Numbered from the stretch's first letter, positions 18,654 through 28,269 are shown. The stretch: DNA of 64,000 nucleotides from Microbulbifer sp. YPW1 (GCF_013367775.1 NZ_CP055157.1:1338501-1402500), one strand, 5' to 3'. Program-made: numbers and translations. The notes: a model not told the origin generated them from the sequence alone.

Positions 18654-20144
18654 GTGAGCCTATCCATTACCTACGCCCGCGCACAGCTGGGCATTCAGGC
18701 GCCGCTGGTGACCGTGGAAACCCACCTCGCCAACGGACTCCCCGCATTCAATATCGTCGGCTTGCCGGAGGCAGCGGTACGCGAAAGCCGCGACCGGGTG
18801 CGCAGCGCCATCGTCAACAGCCACTTCGAATTCCCCCAGCGGCGTATCACCGTCAACCTGGCCCCGGCAGACCTGCCCAAGGCCGGCGGGCGCTACGATC
18901 TCGCCATTGCCCTGGGCATCCTCGCCGCGTCCGGGCAGGTGCCCGGTGAGACACTGGAAAACTACGAGTTCATCGGCGAGCTGGCACTGTCCGGCAGCCT
19001 GCGCCCGATCCCGGGCGCCCTGCCCGCCGCCATGGCCTGTCGCGACAGCGGCCGCACCCTGGTCACCGACACCGACTCCGCCAGGGAAGCGGCACTGATC
19101 GCAACACCCATCAAATCCGCCACCACGCTGTTACAGGTCTGCGCGCAGCTGCACGGTCGCGAGCCGCTGCCCGATGCGGTACAGGACACAGAACAGGAAG
19201 CGGTTATCTGCGCGGACCTGGCAGACGTGCGCGGGCAGCTGAAAGCACGACGTGCACTGGAGGTGGCTGCGGCAGGTGCGCACAACCTCCTTTTCTATGG
19301 TCCCCCTGGTACGGGAAAGACGATGCTGGCCAGCCGCCTGCCCGGGATACTGCCACCGCTGGCGGAAAACGAGCTGATCGAGGTGGCGGCGCTCTACTCC
19401 AGTGCCGGGCTGGATCGCGTGCGCCAGCGCCCGTTTCGCGCCCCGCACCATTCCGCCTCCCCCACCGCGCTGGTGGGCGGCGGCAGTAACCCCCGGCCCG
19501 GCGAGATCAGCCTGGCCCATCGCGGTGTGCTGTTCCTGGATGAAATGCCGGAGTTCCCGCGCTCCGCGCTGGAAATACTGCGCGAGCCGCTGGAGAACGG
19601 CGAGGTGCGCATCTCCCGCGCCCGCGCCCAGGTCACCTTTCCCGCCGACTTCCAGCTGGTAGCGGCGATGAATCCCTGCCCCTGCGGATATCTCGGCGAA
19701 CCCCGCTGCCGCTGCACCCCGGACCAGATCGATCGCTACCGCAACAAGCTATCCGGGCCCCTGCTGGACCGCATCGACATGCAGGTGGAAGTCGCGAGCA
19801 TGAGTGCCAGCCAGCTGCAGGATGCACCGGTGGGAGAAAGCTCGGAGAGCGTGCGCAACCGGGTGCGCAGCGCGCGTGAAATCCAGCTGGCGCGACAGGG
19901 AAAAATAAACGGCGAGTTGAAAGGCAGTGAGCTGGACGAATACTGTCGCTTGGGCAAAGCGGAAAGCGCCCTGCTGCGCGCCTCGGTGGAAAAGCTTGGC
20001 TTGTCTGCGCGCAGTTATCACCGGGTATTGAAAGTGGCGCGCACGCTGGCGGATTTATCCGGGCAGGAAAATATCGGTACCGTACAAATTGCGGAGGCGC
20101 TGGCCTATCGCAACCTGGATCGTAAAACTGTCATGCCGGCATAG
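18654..20144 (+). CDS. comM: ComM/YifB-family AAA+ ATPase (Mg chelatase-like)
   Basis: A 496-residue protein with an N-terminal Lon-like/ChlI domain (about 1-180), a AAA+ core with Walker A GPPGTGKT near residue 218 and Walker B VLFLDEMPEF, and a C-terminal Mg_chelatase_C domain. A Cys-rich insert (NPCPCGYLGEPRCRC) is typical. ComM is a bidirectional DNA helicase that promotes branch migration when transformed DNA is integrated. Start GTG 18654 follows AAGGAAG. Its last 14 nt overlap the convergent GNAT gene. Confidence 0.93.
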   Translation: MSLSITYARAQLGIQAPLVTVETHLANGLPAFNIVGLPEAAVRESRDRVRSAIVNSHFEFPQRRITVNLAPADLPKAGGRYDLAIALGILAASGQVPGETLENYEFIGELALSGSLRPIPGALPAAMACRDSGRTLVTDTDSAREAALIATPIKSATTLLQVCAQLHGREPLPDAVQDTEQEAVICADLADVRGQLKARRALEVAAAGAHNLLFYGPPGTGKTMLASRLPGILPPLAENELIEVAALYSSAGLDRVRQRPFRAPHHSASPTALVGGGSNPRPGEISLAHRGVLFLDEMPEFPRSALEILREPLENGEVRISRARAQVTFPADFQLVAAMNPCPCGYLGEPRCRCTPDQIDRYRNKLSGPLLDRIDMQVEVASMSASQLQDAPVGESSESVRNRVRSAREIQLARQGKINGELKGSELDEYCRLGKAESALLRASVEKLGLSARSYHRVLKVARTLADLSGQENIGTVQIAEALAYRNLDRKTVMPA

Positions 20145-20694
20145 CCGCCTGGTAATCGCGGTAGCTCAGTCGATAGAGCACATGCGCCTGCATCGGGTGC
20201 CCCTCGGGCAAAGCGGGATGCAAAAAATTTTCATCCTGTTGCATACCCAGCTTTTGCATCACCGCGCGCGATCGAAAATTGCCCGGCACGGTGAATGACA
20301 CGATTTCTTCGAGACCGAGCTGCTCAAACCCGACCCGGAGACTAACCCGCGCGGCCTCCGTCGCGTAGCCTTTCCCCCAGGCTTGCGGCGCTAACCGCCA
20401 GCCGATTTCCACCGCCGGTGCAAACGGCATATCGTCGGTGACATGCTTGATGCCGACAAAGCCGATGAACTGCTTTTCACGCAGCGTTTCCACGGCCCAG
20501 AATCCCCAGCCATACTTTTCAATATGCGTTATCTGGCGATCGATCCCAGCGTCGCTTTCTGTGCGACTCAACAGCGCGGGAAAAAATTCCATCACGCGCG
20601 GATCTGCGTTCATCGCGGCAAACGGCTCGCGGTCACTCTCGCGCCACTGACGCAACTGCAGGCGCTGTGTTTTAGGTTCAATTAACTGCATCAC
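20131..20694 (-). CDS. GNAT family N-acetyltransferase (RimJ/RimL-like)
   Basis: A 187-residue Acetyltransf_3 protein: starts TQRLQLRQWRESD, with conserved FWAVE and GFVGIK strands and the acetyl-CoA loop region WGKGYATEAARV (Q/R-x-x-G-x-G/A type). Relatives acetylate ribosomal protein N-termini or small amines; the substrate here is unknown. It overlaps the end of comM by 14 nt on the opposite strand and the stop of the beta-lactamase gene by 4 nt on the same strand, so the two latter genes are coupled. Confidence 0.9.
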   Translation of the reverse strand: MMQLIEPKTQRLQLRQWRESDREPFAAMNADPRVMEFFPALLSRTESDAGIDRQITHIEKYGWGFWAVETLREKQFIGFVGIKHVTDDMPFAPAVEIGWRLAPQAWGKGYATEAARVSLRVGFEQLGLEEIVSFTVPGNFRSRAVMQKLGMQQDENFLHPALPEGHPMQAHVLYRLSYRDYQAAMPA

Positions 20695-21566
20695 TGCTGT
20701 CGGCGCTCTTTTTCGATGCGTTTATCCAGTGCAATTTGTGCAGCTGTGGAATAGTCGCGACAATCCATCACCTTTTCCTGTGTCGCGACATCACCGTAAC
20801 TCCAGCCACTGGCGCCGGGATGCGGCGTCAGCAACAGCTCACAGGGAAGATCCCGCACCTTGGCAAGGGTCAAGCGAAAATCGCGCACGATGTACGGGTA
20901 GCGAGAATTGTCCAGCAACTGGTAACCGGGCGCCGTCAGGCTGTCCACGTAGGCCACATCCAGTTCTTTACCCTCACGCTGCTCACGCCAGGTCCACGCC
21001 ATACTCCCCGGGGTGTGCCCCGGAACAAAGTGCACCTGAAACTGCAGGTCCCCTAACGCAATGATTTCCCCATCCTGTACATAGCGATCGACTGTAACAG
21101 ACGGGTATAACAATGCGTCACCGAAATGGATATCACCGGCACCGCCACTGGCCAACAGGTGGGCAGACTCCGCATTTGCCACAACCCTTGCTCCGGTCGC
21201 GCGCTTGATGGCGGCAAGAGGACCGGCATGATCAGCGTGCCCGTGGCTGAGCAATATCCATTTCAAATCCTGCGGCGCCACCCCCAGAGTGCGCATATTC
21301 GCCAACAGATGATCTGCTGCCTGCGGCATCCCGCCGTCGATCAGCACCGCGCCGCTGTCGGTTTTGATTAACAGCGCCGTCAATCCCTGCGTGCCGATCT
21401 GCCATACATGCTCGGTGATCCGCAGTGGCTTTACAGGTGTACGCCAGGAATCGGGGACTTCGTAGGCTTTCAGTTGTGGCAGCGGTTTTTCTTCTGCCGC
21501 TAATGGCGCGATATCGGCAGTCAACATCAGGACGCCAAGCCCCAAAACCTTAATTATTTTTTGCAT
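20691..21566 (-). CDS. Subclass B3 metallo-beta-lactamase-like hydrolase
   Basis: A 291-residue secreted MBL-fold enzyme. A signal peptide ends near PLAAEE. The zinc ligands of B3 enzymes are visible: HGHADH (His116/His118/Asp120/His121 equivalent) in LSHGHADHAG, His196 in FVPGHTPGSMAW and His263 in LLTPHPGASGW. The B3 set lacks the B1 zinc-ligand Cys, as seen here. It probably hydrolyses beta-lactams in the periplasm, but some relatives have other activities. The start at 21566 has GGGAAG upstream; it is coupled to the GNAT gene downstream. Confidence 0.88.
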   Translation of the reverse strand: MQKIIKVLGLGVLMLTADIAPLAAEEKPLPQLKAYEVPDSWRTPVKPLRITEHVWQIGTQGLTALLIKTDSGAVLIDGGMPQAADHLLANMRTLGVAPQDLKWILLSHGHADHAGPLAAIKRATGARVVANAESAHLLASGGAGDIHFGDALLYPSVTVDRYVQDGEIIALGDLQFQVHFVPGHTPGSMAWTWREQREGKELDVAYVDSLTAPGYQLLDNSRYPYIVRDFRLTLAKVRDLPCELLLTPHPGASGWSYGDVATQEKVMDCRDYSTAAQIALDKRIEKERRQQ

Positions 21567-21668
21567 TACAGTACTTCCCAACGTCTTCCATCAGCGGTGA
21601 GAAAAATCGCTCTACTCCCGGACTCTATTCAGATACGGAAAACGCAGCGACATAAAACGACGATAAAA

Positions 21669-22124
21669 CTACGACTTTTTCGCCTGCACCAGCCAGCGAT
21701 CCAGCTGATCCGCAAATGCCTTGCGTTCCTGTTGTCCCAGCGGTGGCGGCCCGCCGGTGTGGACACCGCTGGAGCGCAGGGTTTCCATAAAGTCGCGCAT
21801 GTTCAGGCGCGCGCGGATATTGGCTTTGGAATATTTTTCCCCGCGGGGATTCAGCGCGGTGGCGCCCTTGTCGATCACCTCCGACGCCAGCGGGATGTCC
21901 GCCGTAATAATCAGGTCGCCCTCACTGCAGCGCTGCACGATTTCGTTATCGGCCACGTCAAAGCCGGCCGTCACCTGCATGGCGCGGATGAATTTTGATG
22001 GCGGCACCCGCACGTGCTGGTTTGCCACCAGTGTCATTTCGGTTTCCGTGCGCTCGGCAGCGCGAAACAGGATTTCCTTGATCACCGTGGGGCAGGCGTC
22101 GGCATCGACCCAGATTTTTGGCAT
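21669..22124 (-). CDS. YaiI/YqxD family (DUF188) protein
   Basis: A 151-residue DUF188 protein with the PIN-like start [16 protein letters not shown] and the conserved [27 protein letters not shown] region (PIN/NYN fold acidic residues). Function is unproven; a nuclease role is suspected from the fold. The C-terminal [19 protein letters not shown] is typical. The DUF3565 gene upstream overlaps it by 1 nt (TAATG), so the pair is co-translated. Confidence 0.9.
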   Translation of the reverse strand: MPKIWVDADACPTVIKEILFRAAERTETEMTLVANQHVRVPPSKFIRAMQVTAGFDVADNEIVQRCSEGDLIITADIPLASEVIDKGATALNPRGEKYSKANIRARLNMRDFMETLRSSGVHTGGPPPLGQQERKAFADQLDRWLVQAKKS

Positions 22125-22357
22125 TAATCAGTTTCTCTCAATTGTGAGGGCGGTTGTTCGTCGGCGGGCGCACCTGCATCGCACTTCTTGCACTCCAGCT
22201 GCAGCCCCAGCATCCGGGTGCGGCCCGCTACCGATGTGACCCAGGAACGATTCTGCCACGGTGGATCGTGGCGCACATGCTGGTTGTGGCCACAGGCGAG
22301 CTGTGCCACCCAGTGGGCTTCGTCGTCGCGGTGATAGCCGCTAATGGGTTGCTTCAT
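22124..22357 (-). CDS. DUF3565 domain protein
   Basis: A 77-residue protein, [20 protein letters not shown] then [19 protein letters not shown] and LECKKCD. The conserved His and Cys residues look like a small metal-binding fold; no function is known to me. The frame is open back to 22558, but the upstream part crosses a terminator and the permease gene, so ATG 22357 is the likely start. Confidence 0.82.
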   Translation of the reverse strand: MKQPISGYHRDDEAHWVAQLACGHNQHVRHDPPWQNRSWVTSVAGRTRMLGLQLECKKCDAGAPADEQPPSQLRETD

Positions 22358-22373
22358 AAAGGCAGTCGGCAAT

Positions 22374-22402
22374 AAAAAAAGGCACCTCAGGGAGGTGCCT
22401 TT
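22374..22402 (-). terminator. Terminator of the permease gene
   Basis: GGCACCTC (22381-22388) and GAGGTGCC (22392-22399) with an AGG loop; minus-strand T-run at 22380-22374. Confidence 0.88.
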
Positions 22403-22430
22403 ATAGACAAATAATCGCGGAAGGTAAAAA

Positions 22431-23861
22431 TCAATCTCCCGCAGGGGCCACCTGTGAGGGTTGTTCCGAGGATTTGGCCTTTTTCTGCCAGCGCGGCAGG
22501 TTGCCGTTGATAAAGACGAGCAGGAAGACCGCTGCACCCAGTGCCGTCCACACATCAAACATGGCGAGCATAAAGCCGATCACCAGGGCGCAGACCATCT
22601 CCAGCGGCTTTTTCACCAGCGGCGCGGCCACCATGATGCAGGCGAAGGCGGTGAGCGCGAGGGTGAGCATCAGGGCGATGGCCATGATCGGCTTGATCAG
22701 GCTGATCCAGGGCCAGCACAGGTAGATCAGTGGCAGGCCAAAGCCGTAGTAGGAGCCGATCCCGCTGTGCAGGTTGCGCATCTTGTCGCGCCCGCGGCGC
22801 CAGGTCTGGATTACCACCGCGTGCACCCCGGTCCACAGCACCCCCTGATAGGGAAACAGCGGTGCGAATACGGCGGAAACGGCATTGCGCAATGCCACCG
22901 CGATTTCGCTGCGCTCGAAATTGGTATCGATGGGGTCGTCTTCCCGCGCCGCTTGTGCACTGTGGATCATTTCCGTGCCAGTGACAAAATCCCCGAACAG
23001 AATCACGTAGGCCACAAACGCCAGCGGCAGTACTTCCAGGTACATGGACACCGGCGGCCAGCCGATACTCAGCGGCGACACCTTGGCCAGGGTCTCCGCC
23101 ACCGGCGGCAGGAACAATCCCCAGCGGATATCGAACTGGATTTCCCCGACGAGCACCCCCACCACCGCGGCAGCCACGAAACCCGGCAGCAGCCCCAGAC
23201 AGCAGACGCTATCCAGCCATTTGTAGCGGGTGCGCAGCTCCTGAACCGGGGCGGAAAAGGTAAACAACAATGACACCAGCAGCGCGGTGATAGCACTGAA
23301 GGTATGGCTCTCGAACAGCGCCACATCCTTGATAAACACCCGATCGAGGGCGGATATGGCAGCGCCAAAGATGATCCCCGCCTTCAGCGCCACCGGCAGT
23401 GCGCGCATCATCCGCTTCGACAGTCCCGACAGGCTGAACACCAGCGCAATGGCAGCGAGGGTCAACGACAGTGCGGTCATCACCTGGAACCGCTCCGGCC
23501 CCTCGGGATAGCCGCTGACGATAAATGTGAGCACCAGGGGGAAGGCCGGGGTCAGCATCCCCGGGGCGAAGGGTTCGCCGAATACCACAAACGATGCGCA
23601 GAGCACCGTGTTGGCCAGCAGCAACAGTGCCAGCGCCTCCTCGAACGACAGGCCAAAGTAGCCGATCATCACCGGCGCCATGATCAGGCTGGTGCCGCTG
23701 GCCACCACCAGGCCCTGTATGAACTGGGAGGGCACGAATTTGAGGTGCAGGAAGGGCACGCGAAAGGTAAAGGGCCCCCAGCGCCAACCGCCGGATTGAG
23801 ATAGGCCGGGTTTGTGATGAGAGGTATCCAGGCGGCTGCCCGGGGAGTTGGTCTGATCCAT
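22431..23861 (-). CDS. Polytopic permease, NCS2/SLC26-like, substrate unknown
   Basis: A 476-residue inner-membrane protein with about 12 hydrophobic segments, starting after a roughly 45-residue polar N-terminus. Segments such as LVVASGTSLIMAPVMIGYFGL and the short GEPFAPGMLTPAFPLVL motif recall the 7+7 inverted-repeat transporters (xanthine/uracil and SulP families), but I do not see a diagnostic NCS2 signature. It is monocistronic, with its own terminator. The substrate cannot be inferred. Confidence 0.7.
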   Translation of the reverse strand: MDQTNSPGSRLDTSHHKPGLSQSGGWRWGPFTFRVPFLHLKFVPSQFIQGLVVASGTSLIMAPVMIGYFGLSFEEALALLLLANTVLCASFVVFGEPFAPGMLTPAFPLVLTFIVSGYPEGPERFQVMTALSLTLAAIALVFSLSGLSKRMMRALPVALKAGIIFGAAISALDRVFIKDVALFESHTFSAITALLVSLLFTFSAPVQELRTRYKWLDSVCCLGLLPGFVAAAVVGVLVGEIQFDIRWGLFLPPVAETLAKVSPLSIGWPPVSMYLEVLPLAFVAYVILFGDFVTGTEMIHSAQAAREDDPIDTNFERSEIAVALRNAVSAVFAPLFPYQGVLWTGVHAVVIQTWRRGRDKMRNLHSGIGSYYGFGLPLIYLCWPWISLIKPIMAIALMLTLALTAFACIMVAAPLVKKPLEMVCALVIGFMLAMFDVWTALGAAVFLLVFINGNLPRWQKKAKSSEQPSQVAPAGD

Positions 23862-23938
23862 CGCCTTGCGCTCGTTATTGTTATTACCTCTTCGAGCTTA
23901 GGTGGGGCCAGACCGGGTCACCATTATTTGCCAGGTAA

Positions 23939-24811
23939 TCAGTCTGCCTGCATTAGTGACCGGTAAAGCAGTGGATGGTCATCCGGCACCGCCGACAGCT
24001 CCTCGTCACTGACCACACGCTCACCGTCGTCGCGATAGATGCGACCGATCAGCAGGCGCGGCTGCACCAGTTGCGAGGTGGAAGATAGGGTGTCGTTGTA
24101 AACGGTCAGGTTAACCAGCCCTTGCTCCGTATTGAGGGTCATCGGGTAATCGCTGGTGTGGATCAGGCGCCTTCCCAGTTGACGCCAGTTCTCCGGCATG
24201 GCACCGGCGGCCTCCAGCCGTTCCAGCATCTCCCACCCGGCGGGATTGTCGCTCTGCAGGGTTTCCATGGTCAGATACAGGGCAAGGCCACAGGACAGCG
24301 CCATACCGTTGTGCAGGTGGGGACGCAGGCCTTTGGGGTGCATCACCAGCTCATACATGTTCGGGTCTTGCAGCAGCGCCGGGTCCACCCGCGGCAGGAA
24401 GAACGCCAGCCAGGCGCGGTTGACAGAAATCACCCGACCGAAGTTATCCAGTGCAAACGCCGGCTCCGGCTCGGCCCGGGCCATGGCATTCTGCAGGGAC
24501 TTGTTCATCCACACCGCCAGTTCCGGGGAGTCGAATACCGACTGGTCCGCAGAGAAACCCGCCGCGGTCAGCAGGTACGAGCGGTCGCGGGCACTGAGCC
24601 CGAAACAGTCCGCCAGCGCTGCCGCCACCAGGCGCGAAGGCTGGGAGCGCCCGGTCTCGAGGAAGCTGATATGCCGGGTAGACACCCCGAGATCCTCCGA
24701 CAGCTGTTCCTGGGACAGGCCCAGCGTCTTGCGCCAGAAATGCATCAGGCGCCCGAAGGCACTCTCGCTGCGAGATTGTTCCACCAGGCTGAGCGGTGTG
24801 TTGGTCTTCAT
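23939..24811 (-). CDS. XRE-family regulator with MmyB-like ligand domain
   Basis: A 290-residue transcription factor. An N-terminal helix-turn-helix (about residues 20-65, LMHFWRKTLGLSQEQLSEDL then STRHISFLETGRSQPS) is followed by a MmyB-like PAS-fold ligand domain (NFGRVISVNRAWLAFFLPR). MmyB-type regulators respond to fatty acids or other small hydrophobic ligands and often control an adjacent dehydrogenase or transporter. It is upstream of the permease on the same strand and divergent from rep. Confidence 0.88.
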   Translation of the reverse strand: MKTNTPLSLVEQSRSESAFGRLMHFWRKTLGLSQEQLSEDLGVSTRHISFLETGRSQPSRLVAAALADCFGLSARDRSYLLTAAGFSADQSVFDSPELAVWMNKSLQNAMARAEPEPAFALDNFGRVISVNRAWLAFFLPRVDPALLQDPNMYELVMHPKGLRPHLHNGMALSCGLALYLTMETLQSDNPAGWEMLERLEAAGAMPENWRQLGRRLIHTSDYPMTLNTEQGLVNLTVYNDTLSSTSQLVQPRLLIGRIYRDDGERVVSDEELSAVPDDHPLLYRSLMQAD

Positions 24812-24979
24812 GTTGCGGACCTGTGTTATCGGTTGTTCTTATGCTGTTCCCTCTGTCGGGAAATCTCGTCGTCGCGTTGATCAATATAAATCCAATCGGC
24901 AGACGCAGCCAACCCGCGGCGCGACTGATAGAATCGCACCCTCCGTGTCATTCACCGTCATCCACTACAGCTGTACCCC

Positions 24980-27013
24980 ATGACCAAACTCAACCCGCGC
25001 CAGGCGGAAGCAGTCAAATACATCGACGGCCCCTGCCTGGTACTGGCCGGTGCCGGCTCCGGCAAGACCAGTGTAATTACGCGAAAAATCGCCTATCTGA
25101 TCGAACAATGCGGCTATCAGGCACGAAATATTGCTGCCCTGACCTTTACCAACAAGGCCGCACGGGAGATGAAAGAGCGGGTTGGCAAGCTGATCACCGG
25201 CCCCGATGGCAAGAAATCCAAGGCCTCCCACGGCCTCACCGTATCCACCTTCCACAACCTGGGCCTGAATATCCTGCGCAAGGAATACCGCGCCGCCGGC
25301 TTCAAACCCGGCTTTTCGATTTTTGACTCGGAAGACGCCCGCGGCCTGATCAAGGAGCTGATGCTGCGCGACGGCGACCTGGACACCGACCTGCTGGACC
25401 GGGTGCAGAACCAGATCTCCAACTGGAAGAACGACATGCTCTCCCCGCGCAAGGCGCTGGAAATGGCCCAGAGCCCGGGGGAGCAGGCGATGGCGGTGGC
25501 CTACGGGCGCTACTGCGACGCCCTCAAGGCCTACAACTCAGTGGATTTTGACGACCTGATCATGATCCCTGTGCAGCTGTTCGACACGGACCCGGAGCTG
25601 CTGCAGCGCTGGAGAAGAAAAATCCGCTATCTGCTGGTGGATGAGTACCAGGACACCAACAGCTCCCAGTATCTGCTGGTGAAGTTGCTCGTCGGCAGCC
25701 GCGGCGGTCTTACCGTAGTGGGCGACGACGACCAGTCCATCTACGCCTGGCGCGGCGCGCGCCCGGAAAACATGAGCCAGCTGAAGCAGGACTACCCCAA
25801 CCTGCGCCTGATCAAGCTGGAGCAGAACTACCGCTCCACCAGCCGCATCCTCAAGGTGGCCAACCACCTGATCGCGCACAACCCGCACGAATTCGACAAG
25901 GCACTGTGGTCCGATCGCGGTCTCGGCGACGAGATCCGCGTACTCAAGGTGACCAATGAAAACGAGGAAGCCGAGCGCGTCGCCAACGAGATCTTCCTGC
26001 AGAAGGCCCGTCGCGGGTGCAAGTTCATGGACTTCGCGGTGCTCTACCGGGGCAACCACCAGGCGCGCCTGATCGAGATGAAGCTGCAGGAAAACCAGAT
26101 CCCCTACCAGCTCTCCGGCGGCACCAGCTTCTTCGCGCGCGCCGAGATCAAGGACGTGATGTCCTACCTGCGCCTGCTGGTAAACCCGGACGACGACAAC
26201 GCCTTCCTGCGCATCATCAACACCCCGCGCCGCCAGATCGGTACCAGTAGCCTGGAAGCCCTGGGCAACTACGCCAAGGGTCGCGAAGTCTCGATGCTGA
26301 GCGCCTGTACGGAAATCGGTTTCAAGGAACACATCACCGAGGCCGGCTACGAGCGCTTGAACCGCTTCGCCCACTGGCTCGAGGGCGTGGCGCGCAACTG
26401 CCGCGACAACAGCCCGGAATCGGCGCTGCGGGAGATGCTCGACGATATCGACTACGCTGGCTGGCTGTCGCAGAACGCCAGCAGCGAAAAGGTCGCCGAG
26501 AAGCGTATGGAGAACGTCTACTGGCTGCTCGACTCCCTGATGAAAACCATGGAGGGCACCGACGACGAGCTGGAGCAGGACGTGCGCCTGGAACAAGCCA
26601 TCTCAAAACTGATCCTGCGCGACATGCTGGACCGCCAGGAAGAGGAAGAGGCCACCGACAAGGTCAGTCTGATGACCCTGCACGCGTCCAAGGGTCTGGA
26701 ATACCCGCACGTGTTCATGATCGGTATGGAAGAAAACCTGCTGCCGCACCGCAACAGCATCGAAGACGACAACATCGAGGAAGAGCGCCGCCTTACCTAC
26801 GTAGGTATCACCCGCGCGCAGAAGACCCTGACCATGACCCTGGCAGGCAAACGCAAGATGTTCGGGGAGAACCAGGACACCACGCCGAGCCGCTTCCTCG
26901 ACGAACTGCCGCAGGAAGACTGCATCTTTGAAGGATTCGGCCAGGCGACGCCAGAGCAGAATCAGGCCAAGGGGGAAGAGACCCTGGGATCGCTGCTCAG
27001 TATGTTTGATTGA
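24980..27013 (+). CDS. rep: ATP-dependent DNA helicase Rep
   Basis: A 677-residue SF1A 3'-5' helicase. It clears proteins ahead of the replisome and restarts stalled forks. Walker A AGAGSGKT (Lys29), DEYQDTN (motif II), GDDDQSIYAWRGA (motif III), LEQNYRST (motif IV), LMTLHASKGLEYPHV (motif V) and YVGITRAQ (motif VI) are all intact. Length matches E. coli Rep more closely than UvrD. It is monocistronic. Confidence 0.95.
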   Translation: MTKLNPRQAEAVKYIDGPCLVLAGAGSGKTSVITRKIAYLIEQCGYQARNIAALTFTNKAAREMKERVGKLITGPDGKKSKASHGLTVSTFHNLGLNILRKEYRAAGFKPGFSIFDSEDARGLIKELMLRDGDLDTDLLDRVQNQISNWKNDMLSPRKALEMAQSPGEQAMAVAYGRYCDALKAYNSVDFDDLIMIPVQLFDTDPELLQRWRRKIRYLLVDEYQDTNSSQYLLVKLLVGSRGGLTVVGDDDQSIYAWRGARPENMSQLKQDYPNLRLIKLEQNYRSTSRILKVANHLIAHNPHEFDKALWSDRGLGDEIRVLKVTNENEEAERVANEIFLQKARRGCKFMDFAVLYRGNHQARLIEMKLQENQIPYQLSGGTSFFARAEIKDVMSYLRLLVNPDDDNAFLRIINTPRRQIGTSSLEALGNYAKGREVSMLSACTEIGFKEHITEAGYERLNRFAHWLEGVARNCRDNSPESALREMLDDIDYAGWLSQNASSEKVAEKRMENVYWLLDSLMKTMEGTDDELEQDVRLEQAISKLILRDMLDRQEEEEATDKVSLMTLHASKGLEYPHVFMIGMEENLLPHRNSIEDDNIEEERRLTYVGITRAQKTLTMTLAGKRKMFGENQDTTPSRFLDELPQEDCIFEGFGQATPEQNQAKGEETLGSLLSMFD

Positions 27014-27027
27014 GGCACCTTGAGGCG

Positions 27028-27285
27028 TTACTTCGATAACACCTCAAGGTAGTACATCAGCCGCCAATATGCTGCAGGGTCTTCTTCGTAAAGAGTCCAC
27101 AGCCTGATAGATGCGACGGCAAAAAATACCAACATTGCCATTCCGACGACCAAATCTCTATAGGTAAATGTTTCGCTCCCCGGAAGCGGTTTTTTAGCCC
27201 ACCTGGAAATAAAGCGCTTTACCGCTCTCTTAGGCCTAGCCACATCCCAAGATGTGGTTTTACTCCTTGATACTTTCATGCCCAC
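27028..27285 (-). CDS. Small single-pass membrane protein, unknown
   Basis: An 85-residue frame: a strongly basic N-terminal half (KVSRSKTTSWDVARPKRAVK), one hydrophobic segment (LVVGMAMLVFFAVASIRLW), then LYEEDPAAYWRLMYYLEVLSK. The basic N-terminus predicts N-in topology. GTG 27285 has AAGGA 9 nt upstream; ATGs at 27294 and 27279 are alternatives. I do not recognise a family; base composition is poorer in GC than the neighbours. Confidence 0.5.
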   Translation of the reverse strand: MGMKVSRSKTTSWDVARPKRAVKRFISRWAKKPLPGSETFTYRDLVVGMAMLVFFAVASIRLWTLYEEDPAAYWRLMYYLEVLSK

Positions 27286-27423
27286 GAGACTCATTCCTTA
27301 ATGCGCGGATTGCAAAATGAGCTGGGATTTTAGCGACAAATTGTGGTTGTTTTCTATACAACATGCGTACCAATTCAGCGCCACACTAGCCATTTGCGCA
27401 TGGGAGGCAAGTCTTTCAGACAT

Positions 27424-27453
27424 AAAAAAAGCCGCTCCATGAGCGGCTTTTTT
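27424..27453. terminator. Bidirectional terminator downstream of cytochrome c5
   Basis: GCCGCTC/GAGCGGC (27431-27447) with a CAT loop, flanked by A7 and T6. It ends the minus-strand cytochrome gene and can also stop plus-strand readthrough. Confidence 0.9.
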
Positions 27454-27473
27454 GCACCGGTGTAAGCAGTCGC

Positions 27474-27893
27474 TTACTTGCTGCCTTCCACCATGTGGTC
27501 AACAGCAGCCTTCACTTCATCGTCGCTGCAGTCCATGCACAGGCCGCGCGCCGGCATCGCGTTGAAGCCGTTGATGGCGTGGGTGTACAGCGTATCGATA
27601 CCCTTGTCGATACGCGGCCCCCAGGCAGCGGCATCGCCAAGCTTGGGCGCGCCCGCGGCACCGGTCGCATGACAGGCGGCGCAGTGGCCGGTATACACGT
27701 CGCTGCCGCTGCGGGTACCACCGGAAGAGGCACTGGCTGCCGGTGCCGCTGCGGCACACTCGTCGCCCTGCATACAGGTCTTGCCGGCCGGCGCGATACG
27801 CTCGGCGATCTGCTCATCTACAGACTGCGCCACAGCTACTGCCGCACCAGCCACCACGGCCAGGGCCGCCACGAAATTCAAAACAACTTTCAT
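27474..27893 (-). CDS. Cytochrome c5 family protein
   Basis: A 139-residue secreted monohaem cytochrome. A signal peptide (VVLNFVAALAVVAGAAVAVA) is followed by an Ala/Ser-rich linker, the haem site CAACH (GHCAACHATGAAG) and the distal Met in NAMPARG. The conserved second Cys pair (CMDCSDD) typical of c5 is present. It carries electrons in the periplasm, probably to terminal oxidases. The extra CMQGDEC pair before the linker is also a feature of this family. Confidence 0.9.
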   Translation of the reverse strand: MKVVLNFVAALAVVAGAAVAVAQSVDEQIAERIAPAGKTCMQGDECAAAAPAASASSGGTRSGSDVYTGHCAACHATGAAGAPKLGDAAAWGPRIDKGIDTLYTHAINGFNAMPARGLCMDCSDDEVKAAVDHMVEGSK

Positions 27894-28049
27894 CCAATCC
27901 CCCTAAAGGCCTTGTGCGGCCCGTAGATTCCGGTGTGTTAGCCACATACCTCTACAATTCAGCCGCGCATTATAAGCATAGCGCCCGCCTCTGCGAAGGC
28001 CCGCGCACCAATAGTGCCCGATTTATGCCCCGCCACCGGCCAATTTCCT

Positions 28050-28077
28050 TTGCCCCGCCACAGCCGTTCTGTATAAT
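28050..28077 (+). promoter_or_regulatory. Sigma-70 promoter of tRNA-Arg
   Basis: TTGCCC (28050-28055), 16-nt spacer, consensus TATAAT (28072-28077), about 68 nt upstream of the tRNA 5' end. A GC-rich discriminator follows, as expected for a stringently controlled stable RNA promoter. Confidence 0.65.
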
Positions 28078-28144
28078 CCGCGTCCGCGCCGGGGTTATCT
28101 AAGCCCTTGATTTGGCGCAGATTTGGCCTCCCAGGTCAGTCAAT

Positions 28145-28221
<77 letters not shown>

Positions 28222-28226
28222 TATAT

Positions 28227-28257
28227 AAAAAAGGCCACCCGTTGGGTGGCCTTTTTT
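28227..28257 (+). terminator. Terminator of tRNA-Arg
   Basis: GGCCACCC (28233-28240) and GGGTGGCC (28244-28251), GTT loop, followed by T6 (28252-28257). An A-run on the left makes it potentially bidirectional. Confidence 0.9.
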
Positions 28258-28269
28258 ATATATAGTCCC

